Shown here: positions 1 to 6,841 of the stretch, in pieces
How the letters are laid out: each line of letters starts with the position of its first letter
Position numbering within the stretch: position 1 is the stretch's first letter
Source: Thermoplasmata archaeon
Lineage (GTDB): Archaea; Thermoplasmatota; SW-10-69-26
Length of the DNA stretch: 13,182 nucleotides
Direction of reading: 5' to 3'
Assembly (NCBI GenBank): GCA_003561665.1
Contig: PWVY01000002.1
Span: 1-13,182 of the forward strand
Notes under the pieces: model-generated
Database searches by the model: none
Seen by the model: only the letters and a program-made list of their open reading frames with translations
What the model was told of the DNA's origin: nothing
Position numbers and translations under genes: made by a program

Positions 1-12
1 CACGGTCCTCAT
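1..12 (-). CDS. Start of next gene in operon (partial, 4 codons)
   Basis: An ATG on the minus strand at 10-12 overlaps the TGA stop (9-11) of the preceding membrane-protein gene in an ATGA arrangement, the typical sign of translational coupling. Only Met-Arg-Thr-Val can be read before the window ends, so no product can be named. The overlap alone suggests that the operon continues beyond the window edge. Confidence 0.35.
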
Positions 13-650
13 GGATCGCCCTCGTCTGGACCGTCGTACCCGCGAGCCCATCGGGAAGCGAACACGAGCCCGGCCAGAACGACGGTCCACAACAAGGTTC
101 CCTCCACGATCATGCGCATCCACCCCTCGGACCCCCCATCGTGCTCTTGAGCCTCCACGGAACCGGACTCCTTGGGAAGGGGAACCTCCTGGCCAGCCAC
201 CGAGACGCTCCCGGTCACCTCGAACGGGCCCACCCCCTCCGCATCCCAATAGGTTGCAAGGAACACGCTTCCATCGCTTCCAGGGATCCCCGGCGCTGGT
301 GAAAGGTACGTTGCACCCTCGCTATGGAGGATATCAACCTGGAGATGGACCGGCGCACGCAACTCACCCGTGTCCACGACGGCCCGGATGGCCACGCTCG
401 TGCCCGGCACCACGGGCTCCGTTCGAGGCTCAACCTCGAACCGCTCCAACGTGATCTCCTCATCCTCCACCGTTGGCACCGGCGAGAAATGAGGCTCCAC
501 GGCTTCCCCCATGCCTGGACCGTCCTCCGGAACCACCACCCAACCCGCCAACCCTACGGGGAGAGCAAGGGCCACGAGGGCCAAAGCGCTGAACCAAGCG
601 GTGCCCCCGTGAAGCATCACGTCCACGCTCTTCGAGACCCCCTCCCTCAC
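9..650 (-). CDS. Membrane protein with N- and C-terminal anchors, unknown function
   Basis: I do not recognise this 213-residue protein. A hydrophobic segment lies near the N-terminus (about residues 18-40) and a second near the C-terminus (about 183-200), followed by an acidic tail ending in DEGDP. Between them are a Pro/Glu-rich linker and a stretch rich in alternating hydrophobic residues (about 75-160) that looks like an all-beta, Ig-like outer domain; that is inference. The longest reading uses a GTG at 648-650 two codons after an in-frame stop. A GTG at 624-626, preceded by a GAGGGGG stretch, is an equally good start and would remove eight residues. It follows pth2 by 87 bases on the same strand and its stop overlaps the next gene, so it is probably part of that operon. 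Confidence 0.75.
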   Translation of the reverse strand: MREGVSKSVDVMLHGGTAWFSALALVALALPVGLAGWVVVPEDGPGMGEAVEPHFSPVPTVEDEEITLERFEVEPRTEPVVPGTSVAIRAVVDTGELRAPVHLQVDILHSEGATYLSPAPGIPGSDGSVFLATYWDAEGVGPFEVTGSVSVAGQEVPLPKESGSVEAQEHDGGSEGWMRMIVEGTLLWTVVLAGLVFASRWARGYDGPDEGDP

Positions 651-737
651 GGTTCACGAAACGCTCCACTCCCGAACGTCACAAACGAACCCAGGACCCC
701 TGGGGGGGAAGGGAACAACCGAAACCAAGCCGATCGC

Positions 738-1091
738 TTAGAGCAAGGACAAATGCCCCGTGACGGGGTCCAAGCGGGATGCGGAGGCGGGCCCGATGGC
801 CACGCACGTGACGGTTCCCGATCGGACTTGCGTCCGTCCAGCGTCCGTGATGCGAACCGTGGGCAACCGAGCGTCCTGAGCGGCGCGCTGGATCTCCTCC
901 AACGCGTTAAGATCCTCGACGCCGACCACGACCTTGGCTTGACCGGTTCGCTTCCAAGCCTCGAACGTTTTCTTATCCTTCCGCTTCGCATCCAAAGCGG
1001 CTTTCACGCTAGCATGTCCTACCTGCGCGGCGAGCTTGCCTTTCCCCAGGTTCAAATCCTCGCGCACGCAAACGACGAGCTTCGAGTCCAC
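738..1091 (-). CDS. pth2: Peptidyl-tRNA hydrolase Pth2
   Basis: Pth2 cleaves the ester bond of peptidyl-tRNAs that drop off the ribosome, recycling tRNA in the cytoplasm. The 117-residue length is that of archaeal Pth2. The family features are visible in order: an N-terminal strand KLVVCVREDL, the GKGKLAAQVGHAS signature (about residues 16-28), a central KVVVGVEDL, and a C-terminal TRITDAGRTQV-like segment (here VRITDAGRTQV) followed by TCVAIGPA and a final VTGHLSLL. The start is a GTG (1089-1091) with a GGTGG six bases upstream; an out-of-frame ATG overlaps it. It lies 42 bases after the PRC-barrel-like membrane protein and probably shares its transcript. Confidence 0.95.
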   Translation of the reverse strand: MDSKLVVCVREDLNLGKGKLAAQVGHASVKAALDAKRKDKKTFEAWKRTGQAKVVVGVEDLNALEEIQRAAQDARLPTVRITDAGRTQVRSGTVTCVAIGPASASRLDPVTGHLSLL

Positions 1092-1133
1092 ATCGCGCCA
1101 CCGATGTCCTCGTAGAAAACTTCCCGACCCGGT

Positions 1134-1697
1134 CTAGGAGCTCACCGGCATGCCTTCCTCGTTGTACTCCATCCGGTCAAGGTTCTCCTCTTCCCACCGC
1201 GTACCGGCATCCTTGGCTTTCTCCCAGTTGATGTTCCCGTCCGCAAGGAGGGTCCCGCTCTTCTCAAGGATCGCATCCGGCGGAACCGCGTAGAAGCCAT
1301 CCTCACGCTTGATGACGACTTCGCCTTCTGTCACAGTGAGGGTCTCTCCCAAGGAGTTGCCCTCCGTGTCAAGCACGAACCGGCTGATTAGCTCCGTATC
1401 GCTGATCTCCTCGTTGGCGACCATCTCAGCCAGGGTCCGTCCCTTCCCCTGGGCGAGTTCGGCAGGGGAAACGTCAGGAACGTCCGGTTGCACCCCACGG
1501 TTCTCCCCTCCACCCGTCGAAGGTTCAACCGGTTCAACAGGCGCCTCGGTGATTTCCTCCTCCTTGGGCGGGCTCCGCCGAGCAGCAAGCACCCCGATCC
1601 CTGCGATTGCGGCGAACCCGGCGGCTAGCGCTCCGATCACGATGGGGTCCGTCCACGTGATCAACGACCAGAACCCATACGGTGTCAAGGTGGTCAC
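1134..1697 (-). CDS. Single-pass membrane protein with PRC-barrel-like domain
   Basis: About 187 residues. One transmembrane helix lies near the N-terminus (about 18-40, ending at AARR), followed by a Pro/Glu/Gly-rich linker (about 43-75) and a soluble domain to the end. The segment ISRFVLDTEGNSLGE (about 105-119), then a strand EVVIKREDGFYAVPPDAI, resembles PRC-barrel domains, where a D-x-x-G-x-x-x-G turn precedes short strands and a Pro-Pro edge. This is pattern recognition only. The short length after the anchor suggests a cytoplasmic domain tethered to the membrane. The start could be GTG at 1695-1697 or the TTG just before it (1698-1700). There is no clear ribosome-binding site, and a TATA box centred 28 bases upstream (1721-1729) points to a leaderless transcript. 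It heads the run that includes pth2. Confidence 0.8.
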   Translation of the reverse strand: MTTLTPYGFWSLITWTDPIVIGALAAGFAAIAGIGVLAARRSPPKEEEITEAPVEPVEPSTGGGENRGVQPDVPDVSPAELAQGKGRTLAEMVANEEISDTELISRFVLDTEGNSLGETLTVTEGEVVIKREDGFYAVPPDAILEKSGTLLADGNINWEKAKDAGTRWEEENLDRMEYNEEGMPVSS

Positions 1698-1720
1698 CAA
1701 GGAGGGATTCCAGCCCAGCG

Positions 1721-1729
1721 CATATAATC
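1721..1729. promoter_or_regulatory. TATA box, readable in both directions
   Basis: The bases CATATAATC read as a TATA box on either strand. On the minus strand the centre is 28 bases from the GTG at 1697, the spacing of leaderless archaeal genes. On the plus strand transcription would begin near 1751-1753, just before an in-frame ATG at 1756 and 63 bases before the preferred start of the reductase at 1816. One element may therefore serve two divergent genes. Confidence 0.55.
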
Positions 1730-1815
1730 ATGGCGATTTCCATCGAGCCCTCCTGATGCGAACCCCGACGAGGGCTCCCGACACCTTTACCCCAAGCAAA
1801 GGGTTCCACGGAGCG

Positions 1816-3057
1816 ATGCCTACGCTTCGGGACGTGCTCGTTGTCGGCGGTGGACCTGTTGGCTCCACCGTGGCTCGCGAACTCGCCGGTCAAGGACACG
1901 ACGTGGTGCAAGTCGAAGAGCACACCCAGATCGGGCAACCGGTGCAGTGTGGCGGCTTGCTCACACCGCACTTGATGGATGATCTCCCCTTCGATGTGGA
2001 CCCCCTTGTGCACACGCGGTTGAGCAAAGCACGCATCTACGCGCCGGATGGCACCCTGCTTCACCTTGAGGCAGACGAGTTGAAAAGCGTCGCGTGTGAC
2101 CGCGCGGCCTTGGATCGGAAACTGGGCGAACTTGCACACGAGGCGGGCGCGGAGCAACGGTTGGGCACGAAGATCACGGGAGCCAAGAGAACCAACGGGC
2201 ACGTGAAAGCCCGTGCCCGAACCGTGGACGGTGACGAGGAAACGTTCCATGCCCGCTTGATCGTGGGCGCGGACGGAGCCCAAAGCCGGGTAGCGAAATG
2301 GTTCGATCTGTTCGAGCCGAAACAATACATAAGCCTCCACGGAGCCGAGATGACGAATCTCGACGGGTTAGACCCGGAAGGAGTAGAGATGTGGCTGGGC
2401 ACCGAGCGCGCGCCTGGCTTTTTCACGTACATCATCCCCACCGGTGAAGGGGAGGGGAAGGTCGAGGCGGGGGTATGGAACGCACCCCGCCCGGCGAAAC
2501 ACTACTTCGAGGAGATGTTCAAGGACCCTCTCTCCAAGCACCACTTGGAGAACGCAGAAACCCGGTTCACGATCAGCGCCACGATCCCCTTTGGCCCGGC
2601 CAGTAAGACGGTTCAAGACCGCGTCATGCTCGTCGGGGATGCTGCCGGGCAAGCCAAACCCACCACGGGAGGAGGCATCTACACCGGGACGTACTGCGCC
2701 AGAATCCTCGCCGAGGAAGCCCATGAAGCGCTCGAAGACGACGACCTGGGGTACGAACGATTGAACCGGTACCACGAACGATGGTCAAGCACCATCGGGC
2801 GGGAGCTTCGCATCATGATGCGGCTGCGCCACGCGTTCTTGAACCTCTCCGACGGGGACCTCAACGACATCTGGGAGCGCCTGGCTCAACCCGAGGTTCG
2901 GAAGATCCTCAACGAGCACGGGGACATCGACTACGTGAGCAAGTTAGCGCTTGAGCTTCTCAAGAGCCAGCCAGGGCTCTTGCGGTACACGCCGAAGGTT
3001 CTCAAGGGGTTCTTCACGGACCTCTCCATCGATCACGTCCCCTCGCAAGCACGCTAA
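1816..3057 (+). CDS. Geranylgeranyl reductase family flavoprotein (archaeal lipid saturation)
   Basis: This family uses FAD to reduce the geranylgeranyl chains of archaeal membrane lipids, typically digeranylgeranylglycerophospholipid, at the membrane surface. The 413-residue protein opens with a Rossmann strand DVLVVGGGPVGS (GxGxxG at residues 11-16). A CGGLLTP segment (about 46-52) follows, matching the cysteine-containing motif of the family. Further on are GADGAQSRVA (about 151) and the second FAD motif LVGDAAGQAKPTTGGG with Asp275. I chose ATG 1816 because the Rossmann strand begins at once. An ATG at 1756 would add 20 residues without family resemblance, although it sits well relative to the TATA box at 1721-1729; a weaker TATA-like CTTTAC lies about 29 bases before 1816. 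The stop TAA overlaps the stop of the convergent surface-protein gene by four bases. Substrate specificity (lipid or free isoprenoid) cannot be read from sequence alone. Confidence 0.9.
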   Translation: MPTLRDVLVVGGGPVGSTVARELAGQGHDVVQVEEHTQIGQPVQCGGLLTPHLMDDLPFDVDPLVHTRLSKARIYAPDGTLLHLEADELKSVACDRAALDRKLGELAHEAGAEQRLGTKITGAKRTNGHVKARARTVDGDEETFHARLIVGADGAQSRVAKWFDLFEPKQYISLHGAEMTNLDGLDPEGVEMWLGTERAPGFFTYIIPTGEGEGKVEAGVWNAPRPAKHYFEEMFKDPLSKHHLENAETRFTISATIPFGPASKTVQDRVMLVGDAAGQAKPTTGGGIYTGTYCARILAEEAHEALEDDDLGYERLNRYHERWSSTIGRELRIMMRLRHAFLNLSDGDLNDIWERLAQPEVRKILNEHGDIDYVSKLALELLKSQPGLLRYTPKVLKGFFTDLSIDHVPSQAR

Positions 3058-4745
3058 GGGTTCTGCGCGTCATCTCCCTGCATGGGTGCTCCCGCCGGTG
3101 GAGGGTTCGCCTCCGAGTCCCCAGCCTTGTATCCTCCAGAGACGCGCCCGCTTGGCGGATGGCGCTTGTCCATCGCCTTACGCCGCCGTCGCCGAATGAA
3201 GAGGACGATGGCCAAGCCCGGGAGCACAACAAGGACCACGAACAGGAGCAAGAACACCGGCCATAGCACATCCCATAGGAACGGCGAGTTCACCACGAAC
3301 TCTGTTCCTTGAACCGTCGTGGGTCCTTCTTCGCCCCCGGTCGTGAAGGTGACGACCGTCAACCCGTCATCCGTTTGGCCTCGCGTGGCTTCCCCACGCA
3401 GCACGTCCGAGAACTCAAGATCGATGCCAGGAGGGAGAACAAGGCTCACGTTCGCAGGCCGATCGCCAGGGGTCGGGATCTCCGGAAGCTCGAAGGTTCC
3501 GTGATGGATGCGGGTGACCTCGAACGCGGACGCACCCGCGAAGGGGTCATCTTCAAGAGGGAACGAGAGGGAAGCTGCTGCGTCGAGGCTCAGCCCGATC
3601 GGGTCACCCGTGCCCACGGGCGTGCCGATCGCGTCGTTGGCGAGCGTCTCTGTGAGGAAGCCCCCGCTGACGGGAACCCTCTCGCCCGTGATCCCCTCGA
3701 AAGCACGCTGGATGGCGTCTCGTGCTTCATCCTCGAACTGGATCAAGTGATCGTCCTCAAGCAGGCCCGCATCCATCGCGATGCGCAAAGCATCGGCGCT
3801 GAGCATCTCCAACTCGATCACATCCGTCTCGAACGTGGGAGGGACCTCGAGGGCGTAGAGGACGGTTTCGAGGTTGATCGCGGCATGAACCGTCACAGGA
3901 GGATCGCCGGTGATGGCGTTGAGGTAATGGACTTCGATGTCGCTGAGATCCAAGGTGACGTCGATATCGAGGCGTTCCTGGGTTGGCACGGTCACGGTGG
4001 GATCGCCGATGCGTGCTTCATCCTGGAGCATCGTGGAGTCGGTGTTGTTCCAGTTCTTGATGGTCCAGTGTGTGGTCTCGTCTTGATGTGTCCCTTCACC
4101 GGTGTCCAACACCGTAAGGGGGGGAACCATATCGAGCGAGAGGGTCAAATTGGTGCCTGGGTCGACGGGGGTTTCCAAGGAGAGCGGAGCCCGGGCGCCC
4201 ATCTCGAAGAGGGTGAAGACTTGCTCGGGCTCGACGTCTGCGTCGTCGAGGAGCGCGAGGTCGCTTGTTCCCGTGATGGTGACAGGGACGGGGGGATGAT
4301 AGGGGGCACCGTGGGGGGCCTCTTCGAGGCTTGCGCGATCAGCGGTTGCATCGACGTTCGCGGGAGCGTTCGTGATGCTTTCGAGAACGGTGCGGGTTTG
4401 GTCCGCGATGAAGTCTTCGAGGTGTTGAACGAGGGCGTCTTGTTGGTCCTCGTGCTCTTGGTAAAGCGAGCGGAGGTCGTCTGCGCTGCAGCGTGGGCCG
4501 CATTCGTTCTCGACGGCTTGGTTGATCCAAGGGTTGCCCATGTCGGGACGCTCGACGAGGTGGATGTGGACATCTCCGTCGAGGAGTAGTTTCTCGAGGT
4601 CGTCGCTGATGGTCAGCGCGTACGTGACATCCAGCCAGTTGTCGGTCTTGGTTGGGGCATCGTCGCTGGACGCGATCGCTCCCCCAGAGAGGGCGAGGAT
4701 GAGCGCCAGGGAAAACACCATGAAGGCGGCATGCCTGGAAGGCAT
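3054..4745 (-). CDS. Secreted surface protein with C-terminal membrane anchor
   Basis: I do not recognise the family. The 563-residue protein begins with a signal sequence (VFSLALILALSGGAIA, ending about residue 24), followed by an acidic, Thr/Asp-rich ectodomain. The ectodomain holds several predicted N-glycosylation sequons (NLT, NNT, NVS) and two cysteines close together (ECGPRC, about residues 65-70) that could form a disulfide. A single transmembrane segment lies at about 488-516, followed by five arginines and a Pro/Gly-rich tail of about 45 residues inside the cell. The topology is type I, with the bulk outside. ATG 4743-4745 is preferred because it gives a complete signal peptide; ATG 4719-4721 is a shorter alternative. 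The start is four bases from that of the divergent Tyw2-family gene, and the stop overlaps that of the lipid reductase. Confidence 0.85.
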   Translation of the reverse strand: MPSRHAAFMVFSLALILALSGGAIASSDDAPTKTDNWLDVTYALTISDDLEKLLLDGDVHIHLVERPDMGNPWINQAVENECGPRCSADDLRSLYQEHEDQQDALVQHLEDFIADQTRTVLESITNAPANVDATADRASLEEAPHGAPYHPPVPVTITGTSDLALLDDADVEPEQVFTLFEMGARAPLSLETPVDPGTNLTLSLDMVPPLTVLDTGEGTHQDETTHWTIKNWNNTDSTMLQDEARIGDPTVTVPTQERLDIDVTLDLSDIEVHYLNAITGDPPVTVHAAINLETVLYALEVPPTFETDVIELEMLSADALRIAMDAGLLEDDHLIQFEDEARDAIQRAFEGITGERVPVSGGFLTETLANDAIGTPVGTGDPIGLSLDAAASLSFPLEDDPFAGASAFEVTRIHHGTFELPEIPTPGDRPANVSLVLPPGIDLEFSDVLRGEATRGQTDDGLTVVTFTTGGEEGPTTVQGTEFVVNSPFLWDVLWPVFLLLFVVLVVLPGLAIVLFIRRRRRKAMDKRHPPSGRVSGGYKAGDSEANPPPAGAPMQGDDAQNP

Positions 4746-4749
4746 CACT

Positions 4750-5796
4750 GTGCCGAGCAAGCCTCCCCTGTTTGGTCTTTGCGCAAGCGCACCTGTCCTT
4801 CGAGCCCAGGCTACGCTTGAGCACGTGCAAGCGCGGGGAGCGCTTGACCCGTATCGTGCCGTCACGGAGAAGGAGGGGAGGGTTTTGATACCGGTCTCGT
4901 GCGCGAAGGCGGCTGAAACCGCTCCGGATGCGGTGCTTGTCGAGGCCGTGGTGCCTCCCAACCCTCGAAGGGCCCCGATCGACAGGGTCCGGGAGCATTT
5001 GCGCGGCCGCATCCCCGACCAAGCGTTGGGCGCGTTGCCTTCGGGCTTCCAGCGCGTCGGGGATGTGGTGCTCTTGCGTCTTCCCCTGAGCCTTCGAGAA
5101 TACGAGGACCGCATCGGGGAAGCATACGGGGCTGTCTTGGGCGCGGACGCTGTTTTGCACGTGGAGGGAGCCTATGGCCCCATGCGCACGCCTCGAACAC
5201 GCCATCTTTGGGGGGATGAGGATACGGAGACCGTTCATCGGGAGAACGGGCTCTCGTACCGGCTGGACCCGCAGAAGGTCCTTTTCTCTCCGGGGAACCA
5301 TCATGAGCGTCATCGCGTCGCGAGCACGATCTCCCCTGGCGAGACGGTCGTTGACCTCTTCGCTGGCGTGGGGTACTTCACGCTTCCCCTGGCTCGAGCG
5401 GGCGCGCGCGTCATCGCGTGCGAACTCAACGAAACAAGCATCGCGTACCTCGAAGAGAACCTCCGGTTGAACGGTCTTGAAGACTACGTCGACGTGCGCT
5501 TGGGGGATGCACGAACGATCGCTCCCGAGAACGTTGCCGAGCGCATCCTCATGGGGTACTTCCCGGGCACCCTCTCGTTCCTCGCCACCGCCCTGAGGAC
5601 GCTTTCCCCTCAGGGTGGCCTGTTGCACGTGCACCTTGAAAGGGAAGGGCCAGACCCGATCCAGAAAGCCAAGGACGCGCTTTTTGGACACCCCGAGCTT
5701 GAAGGCTATGATGCCCACGTCGTGAACGCCCGACGCGTGAAAACGACGGGCCCTTGCACCGCGCACGTCGCCATCGATCTGGAGGTGAACCCATGA
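4750..5796 (+). CDS. taw2: Trm5/Tyw2-family enzyme, probably wyosine aminocarboxypropyltransferase Tyw2
   Basis: Class I methyltransferase-fold protein of 348 residues acting on position 37 of tRNA-Phe. The N-terminal part resembles the Trm5 D1 domain (ARGALDPYRAV then RVLIPV), followed by GDVVLLRLP, then ENGLSYRLDPQKVLFSPGN and the SAM-binding motif VVDLFAGVGYF with Asp202. Trm5 methylases carry an Asn-Leu-Pro motif IV after the sixth strand. Here the equivalent site reads ILMGYFPGT (residues 266-274), like the Gly-containing motif of Tyw2 proteins, which transfer the 3-amino-3-carboxypropyl group of SAM to 4-demethylwyosine. That favours Tyw2 but does not prove it. GTG 4750 is chosen because the family N-terminus starts directly after it and a GGAAGG lies seven bases upstream. 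It is coupled by ATGA to the Tsr3 gene, also an aminocarboxypropyl transferase. Confidence 0.85.
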   Translation: MPSKPPLFGLCASAPVLRAQATLEHVQARGALDPYRAVTEKEGRVLIPVSCAKAAETAPDAVLVEAVVPPNPRRAPIDRVREHLRGRIPDQALGALPSGFQRVGDVVLLRLPLSLREYEDRIGEAYGAVLGADAVLHVEGAYGPMRTPRTRHLWGDEDTETVHRENGLSYRLDPQKVLFSPGNHHERHRVASTISPGETVVDLFAGVGYFTLPLARAGARVIACELNETSIAYLEENLRLNGLEDYVDVRLGDARTIAPENVAERILMGYFPGTLSFLATALRTLSPQGGLLHVHLEREGPDPIQKAKDALFGHPELEGYDAHVVNARRVKTTGPCTAHVAIDLEVNP

Positions 5797-6350
5797 GGCA
5801 TGCCGGCTCGAACCCCATCTCACCCATCGACGCGAGCGTGTACGTCATCCACGAGGGTCAAGACGACCCCAAGAAATGCACAGCACGCAAGATGGCCCGG
5901 TTCCACCTTTGCCAACTCATCCACGAGAACGATGCTCCCCGCGGGTCCATCATGCTGCACCCCTTCGCAGAGCAAGCTCTCGCCCCCCAAGACGCAGACC
6001 ACCTCAAAAAAGGCCTCGTCGCCCTGGACTGCTCCTGGGAACGAGCCAAAGAAGCCTTCCAACGCTTGCACTCCACAAGCGAACCCCGAGCCTTACCCTA
6101 CCTCCTCGCCGCGAACCCGGTCAACTACGGGATCCCCTTCAAGCTGAGCACAAGCGAAGCCGTCGCCGCAGCCCTGTTCATCCTCGGGGAACCCGACGAT
6201 GCCCACCGCTTGCTCTCCAAGTTCAGCTGGCACGAAACCTTCTGGAGCCTCAACAAGGAACCCCTCGACGCCTACGCCGCATGCACCACCAGCAAGGACG
6301 TGATCCAGGAGCAAGCCACCTTCCTTCCCCCCGGACACGATGCCGATTAA
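5793..6350 (+). CDS. tsr3: rRNA aminocarboxypropyltransferase Tsr3
   Basis: Tsr3 transfers the 3-amino-3-carboxypropyl group from SAM onto a hypermodified uridine/pseudouridine of small-subunit rRNA, a late step in ribosome maturation. Family features are clear in the 185-residue protein: DPKKCTARKMARF (about residues 25-37), a LHPFAEQALAP segment (about 59), then GLVALDCSW (about 79) and RALPYLLAANPVNYG with a following LSTSEAVAAAL. ATG 5793-5795 overlaps the stop of the upstream gene (ATGA), and a full GGAGGTG (5781-5787) lies five bases before it, so the two proteins are very likely made from one message. The end overlaps the stop of a convergent gene by four bases (TTAA). Which base of the rRNA is modified in this organism is not visible here. 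Confidence 0.93.
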   Translation: MRHAGSNPISPIDASVYVIHEGQDDPKKCTARKMARFHLCQLIHENDAPRGSIMLHPFAEQALAPQDADHLKKGLVALDCSWERAKEAFQRLHSTSEPRALPYLLAANPVNYGIPFKLSTSEAVAAALFILGEPDDAHRLLSKFSWHETFWSLNKEPLDAYAACTTSKDVIQEQATFLPPGHDAD

Positions 6351-6658
6351 GGCTCGCCATCCTCCCCCACGAGGGACCCCTGCCCGTTTGGATCCCCCTC
6401 TGATCGATCGGCCTCCGATTCGTCCCCAAGAAGGTTCGCGATGCTCACGGGAGCATGCGTCATCACGAAGGCACCACCCAATAGAAGCAACGCCAGGCCC
6501 GCAACCACGACGCCAGCGAACACCCCGCTAGCTCCCCCGCCCCAGGCCATCGCCACGGCTAAACCAAGAAGGGCAACGGCCGGCGCGACCACGGCCAACC
6601 CCACAAGGCTCCGAACCAGCTGACGGGAACTCAACGCCACGGTCTCCTTGGACCCCAT
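6347..6658 (-). CDS. Small two-helix membrane protein, unknown function
   Basis: The 103-residue protein has two hydrophobic stretches, about residues 17-38 and 43-66, separated by a glycine-rich turn (WGGGASG), and a hydrophilic acidic tail of about 30 residues. I recognise no family. Most likely both helices form a hairpin with short N-terminal and longer C-terminal parts on the same side. ATG 6656-6658 is the only good start near the first helix; there is no clear ribosome-binding site. A weak TATA-like CCTATC about 28 bases upstream would fit a leaderless message. It diverges from the TrmB-type regulator, and its stop overlaps that of tsr3. Confidence 0.65.
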   Translation of the reverse strand: MGSKETVALSSRQLVRSLVGLAVVAPAVALLGLAVAMAWGGGASGVFAGVVVAGLALLLLGGAFVMTHAPVSIANLLGDESEADRSEGDPNGQGSLVGEDGEP

Positions 6659-6754
6659 CGTTCAAGAAAAGCCTTCGCCCCGCGATAGGGGGCCCTGGTT
6701 GGAATGAAGGTGGCCAGGGGGTGAAGGGCGGTGGGTACCTGCCCCCCTGGCATC

Positions 6755-6769
6755 GCGGTATCGTACCGC
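6755..6769. promoter_or_regulatory. Inverted repeat upstream of the trmB-type gene
   Basis: GCGGTA and TACCGC form perfect six-base arms around TCG, about 20 bases upstream of the TATA-like element of the regulator gene. A repeat of GGCATCG begins just before it (6749-6755) and again at 6783-6789. The position suits an activator or repressor site for either divergent gene. The function is inferred from symmetry and place only. Confidence 0.4.
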
Positions 6770-6789
6770 AAGCCCGCATCATGGCATCG

Positions 6790-6797
6790 TAAATAAG
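6790..6797 (+). promoter_or_regulatory. TATA-like element of the trmB-type gene
   Basis: TAAATAAG stands out in a GC-rich gap. Transcription would begin near 6819-6821, about 20 bases before the ATG at 6842. This leaves room for the GGAG at 6824-6827, although that site is rather far from the ATG for normal pairing. Confidence 0.45.
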
Positions 6798-6815
6798 ATG
6801 TTTCTGACCGTTTTC

Positions 6816-6829
6816 TACTCTGAGGAGTA
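6816..6829. promoter_or_regulatory. Inverted repeat at the expected transcription start of the trmB-type gene
   Basis: TACTC and GAGTA are perfect five-base arms around TGAG. The repeat covers the predicted transcription start and the only ribosome-binding-like sequence, so a bound dimer would block the gene. TrmB proteins bind dyad operators, and autoregulation is a reasonable guess. Confidence 0.4.
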
Positions 6830-6841
6830 AGAACCTTCTTG

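Noticed and set aside
324..1115. Plus-strand reading frame opposite pth2 and the first membrane protein
   Set aside because: It spans two well-supported minus-strand genes and shows no motif.
1309..1815. N-terminal extension of the lipid reductase frame
   Set aside because: It is antisense to the PRC-barrel-like gene, is low-complexity Ser/Pro-rich, and the flavoprotein fold begins at 1816.
3309..4589. Long plus-strand reading frame (426 codons) opposite the surface protein
   Set aside because: It mirrors the minus-strand gene, has no signal or recognisable motif, and the opposite frame has a signal peptide and anchor.
4339..5823. Long minus-strand reading frame (494 codons) opposite the Tyw2-family gene
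   Set aside because: Arg/His-rich composition typical of antisense frames in high-GC DNA; the plus strand carries the SAM-binding motif.
5800..5825. GGCTCGAACCCC resembling a tRNA T-arm
   Set aside because: The flanking bases do not form a T-stem or acceptor stem on either strand, and the site lies inside tsr3.
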